Assembly (NCBI GenBank): GCA_944386715.1
Contig: CALXCD010000011.1
Span: forward strand, 1-43,912
DNA length: 43,912 nt
Direction of reading: 5' to 3'
DNA from: an uncultured Clostridia bacterium
GTDB taxonomy: Bacteria > Bacillota > Clostridia > TANB77 > CAG-508
Shown piece by piece: positions 26,405 to 34,637 of the stretch (position 1 is its first letter; every line of letters starts with the position of its first letter). Under the pieces are notes generated by a model. It worked only from the letters and a program-made list of their open reading frames with translations, did not search any database and was not told where the DNA came from. Both the position numbers and the translations under genes were made by a program.

Positions 26405-27904
26405 ATGGGAAAAATAAAAGAAGCTTTAAAATCAGTTAGAGTTAAATTATTTATCACATTATCTTTTGTTATTTTATTAATTATTTTATTTTTAATTATT
26501 GTTAATAATGTGGTATTTGGACAATTTTATTTGTTTAATAAAACAAGAGCTTTAAAATCTGTATATATAACTGTAAATAATTATTATAATAGCTCAGTGG
26601 ATATGGATATTGAATCAGAATTAGAGAAGATTGCTGTTCAAAATAATTTCGATATTTTAATCAAAAATAATCAAAATGTTAGTATATATACCTCTAATAA
26701 GGATTTCTTTTCTACTTTGGGACAGATGAATGCAATGTCAAATGGATTGTATGATAATACAGGAGAGATTATAGAACAAAATGAGGATATGACAATTAGG
26801 AGAATCAAGGATACAAAAAATGGAATTACCTATATATTACTTTCAGGAGTATTAGATAATGGGTATTTGTTGTATGTTCGTATTCCTATTACTTCTATTC
26901 AAGAAAGTGTTAAAATATCTAATAATTTCTTATATTTAATGGCAGGATTTGCTATTTTAATAGCAGCAGTTATTGTATCTTTTGTATCTAGAAAATTTGC
27001 AGATCCTATTTCAGAATTAAATGCGATTGCTAAAAAAATGGCTAATTTAGATTTTAGTCATAAATATAGGATTACAGGAGCAGATGATGAAATTAATAAT
27101 TTAGGAAAAAGTATTAATGCTATGTCTGATAAATTGGAAAAAACTATTAAACAATTAAGAGATACGAATATAGAATTGGAGAAAGATATTGAGGAAAAAT
27201 CTAAAATTGATGAAATGAGGAAAAGTTTTATTTCTGATGTTTCTCATGAGCTAAAAACTCCAATTGCTCTAATTCAAGGATATAGTGAAGGATTATTGGA
27301 AAATGTTAATACAGATGAAGAAAGTAGAAGATTTTATGCAGAAGTTATTTTGGATGAAACTAATAAGATGGATAAATTAGTAAAACAATTATTAGAATTA
27401 ATGAAACTAGAATATGGGAAAAGAGAGTTTAAAGATACGAAATTTAATATCGTGGAAGTGGAAAAGGAAGTTGTTAGAAACTCTAAGGTTATGTTAGAGG
27501 AAAAACAAGTAGATGTTCAAATAAAGAGCAGTGATGAAATTATGGTATTGGCAGATGATTTCTATATTGAACAAGTGGTTACAAATTATCTTACAAATGC
27601 TATTAAACATGTAGAAGAAATACAAGGTTTAAAAGAGATTTCAATAGAAAATGTGGTTGATGTAGAGAAAAATAAAGTAAGAGTTAAAGTTTTCAATACT
27701 GGTAAAAATATTAAAGAAGAAGATATTACTAGAATTTGGAATCGTTTTTATAAAGTGGATGAATCTAGAAATAGAGCCGATGGTGGTACAGGTATTGGAC
27801 TATCTTTTGTAAGAGCGATTATGAATAATTATGAAAATCAATATGGAGTTATGAATAAAGACAATGGTGTGGAATTCTATTTTGAATTAAATTTAGCAAT
27901 TTAA
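26405..27904 (+). CDS. Sensor histidine kinase
   Basis: The protein has an N-terminal membrane helix (LFITLSFVILLIILFLIIV), an extracytoplasmic sensor region of about 130 residues without a named fold, and a second helix (LYLMAGFAILIAAVIVSFV). A HAMP domain follows (SRKFADPISELNAIAKKM), then the phosphoacceptor His281 in DVSHELKTPIALIQGYSEGL and an HATPase domain with NYLTNAIKHV and GGTGIGLSFVRAIMNN. The ATG at 26405 is preferred: AAGGA lies 8 bp before it and overlaps the alternative ATG at 26396. Signal and targets are unknown; the sortase locus downstream is a candidate target. Confidence 0.94.
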   Translation: MGKIKEALKSVRVKLFITLSFVILLIILFLIIVNNVVFGQFYLFNKTRALKSVYITVNNYYNSSVDMDIESELEKIAVQNNFDILIKNNQNVSIYTSNKDFFSTLGQMNAMSNGLYDNTGEIIEQNEDMTIRRIKDTKNGITYILLSGVLDNGYLLYVRIPITSIQESVKISNNFLYLMAGFAILIAAVIVSFVSRKFADPISELNAIAKKMANLDFSHKYRITGADDEINNLGKSINAMSDKLEKTIKQLRDTNIELEKDIEEKSKIDEMRKSFISDVSHELKTPIALIQGYSEGLLENVNTDEESRRFYAEVILDETNKMDKLVKQLLELMKLEYGKREFKDTKFNIVEVEKEVVRNSKVMLEEKQVDVQIKSSDEIMVLADDFYIEQVVTNYLTNAIKHVEEIQGLKEISIENVVDVEKNKVRVKVFNTGKNIKEEDITRIWNRFYKVDESRNRADGGTGIGLSFVRAIMNNYENQYGVMNKDNGVEFYFELNLAI

Positions 27905-27921
27905 TATATTTTAAAGAAACT

Positions 27922-28105
27922 TCCAATGGGAATTTATCAAATCATTCTTTCAGCTCATCGTTCAAGTGATTTTCAAAGAAATTGTAATTCAAATTTTTTA
28001 GCACCCTCAAAAATTTTGAGATTCCCTAAAAAATTTAAAAACAATTTATAATTCAATCACTTTCAATTCCTTGCTTTCAGAAAGATTTGATAAATTCCCA
28101 TTGGA
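27922..28105. repeat. Nested inverted repeat E (outer 22-bp perfect arms)
   Basis: Perfect 22-bp outer arms (27922-27943 and 28084-28105) enclose a second imperfect stem of about 40 bp (around 27961-28000 and 28026-28066). The loop holds CTCAAAA-ATTTTGAG. Inner stem ends ATCGTTCAAG and CACTTTCAAT recur, reverse-complemented, at 1141-1200. The element starts 17 bp after the kinase stop and takes up nearly half of the 431-bp gap before the sortase gene. Confidence 0.85.
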
Positions 28106-28208
28106 GGCTTCTTATTATTTTATTAAGAACTGTCATTTTTTGTCGAAATTTGCGATGAAAAAAGCTTTACAAATGGAAAAAAATGTATTATTATGATAAT
28201 AGGTATTT

Positions 28209-28293
28209 GTTCTATTATAAAAAATTTTTAATCAAATTATTTTAATCAAAGAAATTTAAAGTCTAAAAATTTTAATCTAAATTTCTGAAGAAC
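28209..28293. repeat. AT-rich quasi-palindrome upstream of the sortase gene
   Basis: GTTCT...AGAAC ends and an inner AAATTTA...TAAATTT pair frame repeated TTTAATC motifs. The structure is much weaker than the neighbouring repeat E and may be a chance product of AT-richness. It lies in the presumed leader of the sortase unit; no clean promoter is visible between 28106 and 28335. Confidence 0.35.
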
Positions 28294-28335
28294 AATTCCA
28301 ATTTTAGTGAGACAAAGGAGGGATTTTTTCAATGG

Positions 28336-28980
28336 ATGAATCTTTATCGTGAATCTACGATTAATGTCATTAGTTTTTTTATTTCTATTGCTATCTTTTT
28401 TCTATTAGAATTTTTTATCTTCTATTTTTCAGAACCCACTTTAAAAATTCAAGCAAATTTTAATTCCACTATTTCAGAGCAACAAGAAATTGATACAAAA
28501 AACAAGAATACAAATAACGAAATAAATCAAGTGACAGAGGAAGCTACGAATAATATACAAGACTTATCAAAAGAGGAATCTTTTATAGAGATTGAAAAAC
28601 AAAAAAGTAATTGGTATTTAGAAATACCTGCTATTGGATTAAGTGCGAATATTGCAGAAGGAACTGATAAAGAGACGATGGAACTTTATATAGGTCATTT
28701 TGAAGAAACTTCTAAATTAATTGGTAATGTGGGACTGGCTGCACATAATAGAGGTTATTTACACAATTATTTTGAACATTTAAAGGATTTAAAAATAGGA
28801 GATGAAATACGATATTATTATCAAGGGCAAGAAAAAAGATATGTAGTAGAAAAACAAAAGATTATTCAAGATACGGATTGGACAATATTAGAGAATACAG
28901 AAGATAATAGAATGACATTGATTACTTGTGTGGAAAATGAGCCAAGTTATCGAAGATGCATTCAAGCGATAGAAATTTAG
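28336..28980 (+). CDS. Sortase-family transpeptidase
   Basis: Sortases cleave LPXTG-like signals and attach proteins to the cell wall or to each other. The 214-residue protein has an N-terminal membrane anchor (residues about 8-31), a variable linker and the catalytic beta-barrel. His137 in AAHNRGY, Cys198 in TLITCVE and Arg206/207 form the expected catalytic set. The AAHNR and TLxTC forms fit class D-like or pilin-type sortases better than class B. RBS AAAGGAGGG is 12 bp before the ATG. The next gene, which begins 20 bp downstream, ends in LPVTGM and is the obvious substrate candidate. Confidence 0.92.
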   Translation: MNLYRESTINVISFFISIAIFFLLEFFIFYFSEPTLKIQANFNSTISEQQEIDTKNKNTNNEINQVTEEATNNIQDLSKEESFIEIEKQKSNWYLEIPAIGLSANIAEGTDKETMELYIGHFEETSKLIGNVGLAAHNRGYLHNYFEHLKDLKIGDEIRYYYQGQEKRYVVEKQKIIQDTDWTILENTEDNRMTLITCVENEPSYRRCIQAIEI

Positions 28981-29000
28981 TAAAAGAGAGGAGAATATAT

Positions 29001-30260
29001 TTGAAAAAATTAAAAAAACTTTTTATCATAACAGGTGTTGTATTCATTATATTAGTTTTACAATTTTGTGTGTTTTATAATAGTGTAGTGGCAACTCAAT
29101 TAGATAGTGCCAATATTTACATGGTAGGAGATTGTGGAAGTTTATTAAGGTATAAAGGAGTTGAAGTCAAGGTTAGTTATGTACAATATACATATGAAGG
29201 AGTTAACTATCCGGCATATTGCTTGGATAAAACAAAACCAGGTGCCGAAAATGGTGCTTATACGGTTTCTGTAAATAGTATGATACAAGATGTAGGTTTA
29301 TGGAGAAGAATTATTAATGGATATCCTTATAAATCTTTAGAAGAATTAGGTGTTGCAAACAAAGAAGAAGCATTTACAGCAACAAAGCAAGCTATTTATT
29401 GTTATATTCATGGAAATAATCCAGCAGATTATACTCCTATTGGAGAAGCTGGAGAAAGGACATTAAGGGCAATGCATCAAATTATTGCACAAGCTCAAAG
29501 CTCTTCAGAAACAAAGATTTCTAATTATATTGAGATAAAAGATGAAGATGCGAATTGGAAAGTGGATGAAATAGAGAAAAGTTATATTTCTAAAGTATTT
29601 TCTATTTTATCAGATGCCCAAATTCAAGACTATTCTATTCATTTTCAAGAAAATACAATAGATGGAATCAAAATAACAAACTTACAAAATACTGTGAAAA
29701 ATGAATTTCAACCAGATGAGAAATTTAAAATTTTAATTCCTATAGAAAGTTTAAGAGAAAAGGGAGAGTTTAGAATTTTGGCAAATGCTAAAGTAAAAAC
29801 AAAACCTGTATTATATGGTACAGCACCTGATAGTGGTTTACAAGATTATGCTTTGACAGCTGCTACTTATGAAGATGGAGTAGGAGAGATATCTTTACAA
29901 TATCCAAAAAATGAAACAGAAATTATTGTCATTAAGCAAGATGAAGAAAGTAATGAAAGATTAAAAAATGTGGAATTTGCACTATTAAATGAAAACAAGG
30001 AGGTAATTAAGCAAGGTTTATTAACAGATGAAGAGGGAAAAATTCAAATTTCTAATTTATTACCTGGAAAATATTATTTAAAAGAAGTGCATACTTCTTT
30101 GGGATATATACCTACAGAGGAATTAATTGAACTAGAAGTAGAATGGAATGATTCTTTGACAGTTACAGTTTATAATCAAAAAGAGAAAAAACCAGAAATA
30201 AAAACAGAAAAAAACGAAACGGTGAAACAAGTGAAAAAACTTCCTGTAACAGGAATGTAA
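29001..30260 (+). CDS. Thioester-domain (TQXA) surface protein with SpaA-like domain, ends at LPVTGM
   Basis: A TTG start at 29001 follows AGAGGAGAA; an upstream ATG at 28956 would overlap the sortase gene. The protein has a signal peptide or anchor (residues about 7-31), then a thioester domain: Cys74 in PAYCLDK and Gln130 in TATKQAIY are the residues expected to form the internal Cys-Gln thioester that can bind host targets covalently. A SpaA/Cna-B-like domain at about 305-400 contains EIIVIKQDEE, VEFALLNENK and GKYYLKEVHTSLGYIP. The protein stops at KKLPVTGM, with the sorting pentapeptide but without the hydrophobic helix and charged tail that normally follow. The 3' flank holds no shifted-frame tail. 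Confidence 0.9.
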   Translation: MKKLKKLFIITGVVFIILVLQFCVFYNSVVATQLDSANIYMVGDCGSLLRYKGVEVKVSYVQYTYEGVNYPAYCLDKTKPGAENGAYTVSVNSMIQDVGLWRRIINGYPYKSLEELGVANKEEAFTATKQAIYCYIHGNNPADYTPIGEAGERTLRAMHQIIAQAQSSSETKISNYIEIKDEDANWKVDEIEKSYISKVFSILSDAQIQDYSIHFQENTIDGIKITNLQNTVKNEFQPDEKFKILIPIESLREKGEFRILANAKVKTKPVLYGTAPDSGLQDYALTAATYEDGVGEISLQYPKNETEIIVIKQDEESNERLKNVEFALLNENKEVIKQGLLTDEEGKIQISNLLPGKYYLKEVHTSLGYIPTEELIELEVEWNDSLTVTVYNQKEKKPEIKTEKNETVKQVKKLPVTGM

Positions 30261-30321
30261 ATATCAACAAATAAATTTAAAAAAGTATTAAAAAAAATAG
30301 AAAGATACATTATAATAGGAG

Positions 30322-30359
30322 AAGTACATCTATTTATGATAAAGTAGATGTGCTTTTTC
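30322..30359 (+). terminator. Terminator after the surface protein gene
   Basis: AAGTACATCTA pairs with TAGATGTGCTT (one G-U) around a 12-nt loop and is followed by T residues. Confidence 0.7.
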
Positions 30360-30369
30360 TAAAATTATA

Positions 30370-30398
30370 TTGAAAAAAATATAAAAAACAGATATAAT
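30370..30398 (+). promoter_or_regulatory. Promoter of the CNNM/CorC-type gene
   Basis: TTGAAA and TATAAT with 17-bp spacing, 41 bp before the ATG at 30439; AAAAAGGAG is the ribosome site. Confidence 0.75.
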
Positions 30399-30438
30399 GA
30401 GAACAATAGATAAAGAGAAAAAGGAGTAGATACTAACA

Positions 30439-31755
30439 ATGTTTTCGCAATTGTTTATTTTAGTTATATTAATTTTATTAAATGCATTTTTTGCTGCAAC
30501 AGAAATTGCATTTATTTCACTCAATGATGCCAAAATCGAGAAACAAGCCAAAGAAGGAAATAAAAAAGCCAAACAGATTGAAAAAATGATAAAATCTCCA
30601 AGCAAATTTTTAGCGACTATTCAAATAGGGATTACACTTGCAGGATTTTTATCTAGTGCTTTTGCATCAGATGCTTTTGCAGACCAATTAGCACCAGTGC
30701 TAAATACTTGGATGCCGTTTATTAGTTTAGGAGTATGGAAAAGTATATCTATTATTTTAATTACTATTATTTTATCTTTCTTTACATTAGTATTTGGAGA
30801 ATTAGTTCCAAAAAGATTAGCCATGAAGAATTATGAAAAAATATCATTTGCAACCATTGGAATTATAAGAGCCATTTCTATTGTGACATCACCATTTGTT
30901 AAATTTTTAACAGTAGTGACAAATGCAGTTTCTAGAGTTTTTGGAGTATCAGAAAATGAGGAAGAAACTGTAACAGAAGAAGAAATTAAAATGATGGTAG
31001 ATCAAGGAGAAGAAAAGGGAACTATCCAAGAAGAAGAAAGAGAATTGATTAATAATGTATTTGAATTTAATGATATTACAGTATCAGAGATTATGAGACA
31101 TCGTAAAGATATTTTTGCTGTAGATATTAATATTAGTACAGAGGAATTATTGCAAGAACTTTCACAAGAAGAGTATCGATATAGTAGGATTCCAGTATAT
31201 GATGAAACTATTGATGAAATAAAAGGAATTTTATATGTAAAAGATGTTCTAAAAAATATTAATAAAAAATCATTTAGAGTAAAAAATGTTGTAAAAGAGG
31301 CATATTTTGTTTCACAAAATAGATTAATAAATGAAGTATTTAAAGAATTAAAAAGAAATAAAATGCAGATTGCAATTGTTATTGATGAATATGGGGGAAC
31401 AGCTGGATTAGTTACTATGGAAGATATATTGGAAGAATTAGTGGGAGATATTTTTGACGAATATGACGAAATAGAAGAAGAATATCATAAAATAGATGAA
31501 AATACTTATTTATTGAGTGGAAGTATGACAATATATGATGTTAATAAATTACTAGATGCTAAAATTCCAGAAGGAGATTATGATACTATTTCAGGATTTT
31601 TGCAAGAGAAATTAGGAAGAATTCCAGAAGATGAAGAAAGTCCTATTATTGATACAGAAACGGTAACTTATAAAATTGAAAAATATGAAGATAAAAGAAT
31701 ATTATTAGTAAAAGCATGTAAAAATAATATAGAAGAAAAAATAAAAGAAGAATAG
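30439..31755 (+). CDS. CNNM/HlyC-CorC family membrane protein (DUF21-CBS-CorC)
   Basis: The 438-residue protein has a DUF21 transmembrane domain (about 1-185: FILVILILLNAFFAATEIAFISL, IQIGITLAGFLSSAFASDAFA). Two CBS motifs follow (MRHRKDIFAVDINISTEELLQEL; ILYVKDVLKNI; VFKELKRNKMQIAIVIDEYGGTAGLVTMEDILEELVGDIFDE). A CorC/HlyC C-terminal domain contains YLLSGSMTIYDVNKLL and ISGFLQEKLGRIPE. Family members act in magnesium or cobalt efflux; the older hemolysin label is not supported by function. The WG-repeat gene begins 15 bp after its stop, indicating an operon. Confidence 0.94.
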   Translation: MFSQLFILVILILLNAFFAATEIAFISLNDAKIEKQAKEGNKKAKQIEKMIKSPSKFLATIQIGITLAGFLSSAFASDAFADQLAPVLNTWMPFISLGVWKSISIILITIILSFFTLVFGELVPKRLAMKNYEKISFATIGIIRAISIVTSPFVKFLTVVTNAVSRVFGVSENEEETVTEEEIKMMVDQGEEKGTIQEEERELINNVFEFNDITVSEIMRHRKDIFAVDINISTEELLQELSQEEYRYSRIPVYDETIDEIKGILYVKDVLKNINKKSFRVKNVVKEAYFVSQNRLINEVFKELKRNKMQIAIVIDEYGGTAGLVTMEDILEELVGDIFDEYDEIEEEYHKIDENTYLLSGSMTIYDVNKLLDAKIPEGDYDTISGFLQEKLGRIPEDEESPIIDTETVTYKIEKYEDKRILLVKACKNNIEEKIKEE

Positions 31756-31770
31756 AAAGAAGGACAAATT

Positions 31771-33504
31771 ATGAAAAAAAGTCGTATCATAGGAATTGTA
31801 ATAATCATTTTGCTTTTCATTGCAATAGGTGGTTATGTTTTTTATCAAAAAATGGTAGAAGAAGGTAGAAAATATGAAGTTACAAAGATTGAAAATCCAC
31901 AATATTTTTTACTAAAAGAACAAGAAAAATATGGTGTTATGAATGCACAAGGAGAAATTGTTTTAGAGCCAAATTATGATAATATTATTATTCCAAATCC
32001 GGAAAAGGCAGTCTTTATTTGTTATCAAGGAGAAGATACTACCATATATAATGCTAATAAAGAAGAAATTTTAACAGATTATACTAATGTTGAACCAATT
32101 CGATTAAAAAATATTGCTAGTAGCTATATGTATGAAAAAACAGTTTTAATTTACGAAAAAGATGGAAAAAAAGGATTGGTTAATTTAGAAGGAAAAGAAA
32201 TAGCTAAACCGGTTTATGAACAGATAGAAGCATTTCCATATAAAGAGGGAGAGTTATTAGTAAAGCAAGAAGGGAAATATGGTGTTATCAATATAAAAGG
32301 TAATATTTTAGTGAATTGTGATTATGATCAAATAGCAATTGATAATTATTATACAGATGAAAATGGATATCAATATGCAGGATATATCGTTTCTTTAACA
32401 ACACAAGAAGGTTATCGATATGGTTATGTAGATATTCATGGAAAAGAAATTTTAAAACCAGAATATAATGAATTAAGTAGAATGATAGATATTAAAGAAG
32501 ATGAGGTTCCTTATTTTATCACAGCAAAAAATGGTCAATATGGAGTATTTAAAGAAGAGGAACAATTGATTAATAATGAATATCAATCTATTCGTTATGA
32601 TAAGTCAAGTGATGTATTTGTAATAGAAAAAAGTAAAAAATATGGTGTTGCAAATAGAGAGGGTAAGACTATTATTCCAGTAGAATTTAGTCAAATTGAT
32701 ATTACTGGAATGTACCTATATGCAAGAAAAGGTGAAGTAACAGAAGTTTATGACCAACAGGGAAATCTTACAAACAGAGATAGTAATATTGATATTTTGC
32801 CTACCGAAAATCAACAATATAGCATAAAAATAGATAATTCGGTAGGAACGGTATATAGTATTGTAGATAAGAATGAAAACCCTATCACAAAAACAAATTA
32901 TTCTTATATAGAATATTTATTTGGAGATTATTTTATTGTTTCTTCAGAAAATGGAAAATTAGGTGTTATTGATACAAAAGAAAATTTAAAATTAGAAATC
33001 AAGTATGATTCTATTGAAAGAATACCAAATACGGAATTATTAAAAGCAATGGTAACACAAGAAAATTTAACACAAATATATACTCCTGATTTAAGTCTTG
33101 CCGGAGAAATGATAAATGCTGTGGTAGAAACAAATGAACAATATATTAAGATGTATAATGAAACACAAACAAAATATTTTGATATCACTGGAAAAGAGGT
33201 TCAAAATAAACAAGTTTTATCCAACCAAACTCTTTTCGCAAAAGAAAAGGATGGAAAATGGGGATTTGTAGACAGTAGTGATAATTTTGTAATAGAAAAT
33301 AAATATGATAAAGTAACAGATTTTAATTCTTATGGTTTTGCAGGAATTAAACTGGCTAACAAATGGGGAGTTGTAGATAGAAATGGTAATGTAATTGTAG
33401 AACCAGAATATGAATTTGCTTCTATTGTAGAACCAAGTTTTATTGGAAAATACTATCAAGTTACATTTGGTTTTGGTGAAATATATTATACAGATGGAAA
33501 ATAA
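31771..33504 (+). CDS. WG-repeat protein with N-terminal membrane anchor
   Basis: One membrane helix (IIGIVIIILLFIAIGGYVFY) is followed by about nine WG-type beta repeats, recognisable by KYGVMN, KKGLVN, KYGVIN, YGYVDIHG, QYGVFKE, KYGVANREG, KLGVIDTKE, KWGFVDSSD and KWGVVDRNG. Each is followed by a hydrophobic strand and a turn such as PEYNEL or IENKYDKV. The repeats should form a propeller-like extracytoplasmic surface. WG proteins probably bind partners; none is known here. It shares the operon of the CNNM/CorC-type protein. Confidence 0.9.
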   Translation: MKKSRIIGIVIIILLFIAIGGYVFYQKMVEEGRKYEVTKIENPQYFLLKEQEKYGVMNAQGEIVLEPNYDNIIIPNPEKAVFICYQGEDTTIYNANKEEILTDYTNVEPIRLKNIASSYMYEKTVLIYEKDGKKGLVNLEGKEIAKPVYEQIEAFPYKEGELLVKQEGKYGVINIKGNILVNCDYDQIAIDNYYTDENGYQYAGYIVSLTTQEGYRYGYVDIHGKEILKPEYNELSRMIDIKEDEVPYFITAKNGQYGVFKEEEQLINNEYQSIRYDKSSDVFVIEKSKKYGVANREGKTIIPVEFSQIDITGMYLYARKGEVTEVYDQQGNLTNRDSNIDILPTENQQYSIKIDNSVGTVYSIVDKNENPITKTNYSYIEYLFGDYFIVSSENGKLGVIDTKENLKLEIKYDSIERIPNTELLKAMVTQENLTQIYTPDLSLAGEMINAVVETNEQYIKMYNETQTKYFDITGKEVQNKQVLSNQTLFAKEKDGKWGFVDSSDNFVIENKYDKVTDFNSYGFAGIKLANKWGVVDRNGNVIVEPEYEFASIVEPSFIGKYYQVTFGFGEIYYTDGK

Positions 33505-33571
33505 AAACTTGCCTTACTATTGTAATCAAAGATGGTGGGGATTCCAAAATTTAGTTATTTTTAACAAAAAG

Positions 33572-33615
33572 AAAAAATTGGCATTGATTTTAGATCGCAA
33601 TGTCAATTTTTTTTG
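33572..33615 (+). terminator. Terminator after the WG-repeat gene
   Basis: AAAATTGGCATTG pairs with CAATGTCAATTTT (one mismatch) around a 10-nt loop, followed by eight T. Confidence 0.75.
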
Positions 33616-33681
33616 TCACCAAATTTGATTAAATTCATAATTACTAGTAAATACTATGAAAAATAGAGAGAAGGTGTGGAA

Positions 33682-34540
33682 TTGAGATTAGGAATTGCTT
33701 TATCAGGGCGGAGGAATTAGAGGAATTGCACATGCAGGAGTATTAAAAGCTTTAGAAGATAATGGCATTTCGATAGAAGCAATTGGAGGAACTAGTTCAG
33801 GAGGACTGATAGCAGCCTTATATGCTATGGGATATTCTCCTTATTACATTTATGTATTGTTTAAAAGATATGCAAAAGAGATTACAGAACTTGATTCTGG
33901 AATGATTATTTCAGGGGTAGGAAACTTGATGATGAATAAAAAAATTAGTATATCAGGTTTGAAAAATGGGGAGTCAATAGAAAAAGCTTATGATGCTTTA
34001 GCACAAAGAAGAGGAATTAGAAAAATAGGAGATATTAAGAATATTCCTTTAGTGATTCCAACTGTAGATGTCATGAAGTCTAAAGAATATGTTTTTACAA
34101 ATTGTATTCCTGAAAATAAAACAGGTAATGTTGGATATATTACAGATATTTCTGTTGGAAAAGCAGTAAGGGCTAGTAGCAGTTTCCCAGGGATTTTTTG
34201 CCCTTGTTGTTATCAGACTCATATTTTCTTGGATGGAGGAGCTTTAGATAATGTTCCTGTCATAGAAGTAAAAAAGCAAAAGGTAGATAAAGTAATTGCT
34301 GTTAATTTTAAAGCTGATGATGTAGATGAAAAAAGTAATATGATGGATATTGCTATGAGAACAATTGATATTATGGGAAATAAAATTTCAGAAGAGAGTT
34401 TAAACCAGAGTGATTATGTTTTGACTGTTTCAACTGATAAAACAGGTCTATTAGATGTAGAAAAGTTAGATAATTGTTATCGATATGGGTATCAGGCAGT
34501 AATGCAAAATTTGAAAGAAATCCAGAAGATTTTATTTTGA
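33682..34540 (+). CDS. Patatin-like phospholipase, split by a +1 shift at CGG
   Basis: The start is TTG at 33682 after AGAAGGTG. Nine codons (LRLGIALSG) lead to CGG at 33709-33711 and a TAG three codons on. Skipping C33709 gives GGA GGA ATT, completing the oxyanion motif SGGGIRG. The +1 frame is then intact to 34540, giving about 285 residues. The catalytic Ser38 lies in GTSSGG and the Asp in LDGGALDN, the Ser-Asp dyad of patatins; the family hydrolyses acyl esters of lipids. Initiation inside the second frame at 33695 would lose the N-terminal strand and part of the glycine loop. One base apart, nothing looks decayed. It is the second of three CGGA breaks. Confidence 0.88.
33709..33712 (+). 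other. Candidate recoding site CGGA in the patatin gene
   Basis: Context is TCA GGG CGG AGG in the incoming frame and GGG (C) GGA GGA after the shift, giving Ser-Gly-Gly-Gly at the oxyanion hole. The preceding codon GGG could slip to GGC. The zero-frame stop is only three codons away, so the unshifted product would be a 12-residue peptide. Confidence 0.72.
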
Positions 34541-34576
34541 AGTGTCAATATAAAAGGTGATATGGAATATAATAGG

Positions 34577-34619
34577 ATAGGTTATTATTGCTCATTATTT
34601 AGGTTGAGTGATAACTATT
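34577..34619 (+). promoter_or_regulatory. Leader hairpin before the cysteine desulfurase gene
   Basis: An imperfect stem joins ATAGGTTATTATTGCTCA (34577-34594) to TGAGTGATAACTAT (34606-34619). It ends 5 bp before GGAGGT, the ribosome site. A TATAAT at 34568-34573 may be the -10, although no -35 is convincing. It could influence initiation. No T-box or known riboswitch motif is recognised. Confidence 0.45.
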
Positions 34620-34637
34620 ATTTTGGAGGTTTTTTTA

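Noticed and set aside
30439-31755. Calling the CNNM/CorC-type protein a hemolysin
   Set aside because: The hemolysin name is historical. The DUF21-CBS-CorC architecture is that of divalent-cation efflux proteins, and nothing in the sequence suggests haemolytic activity.
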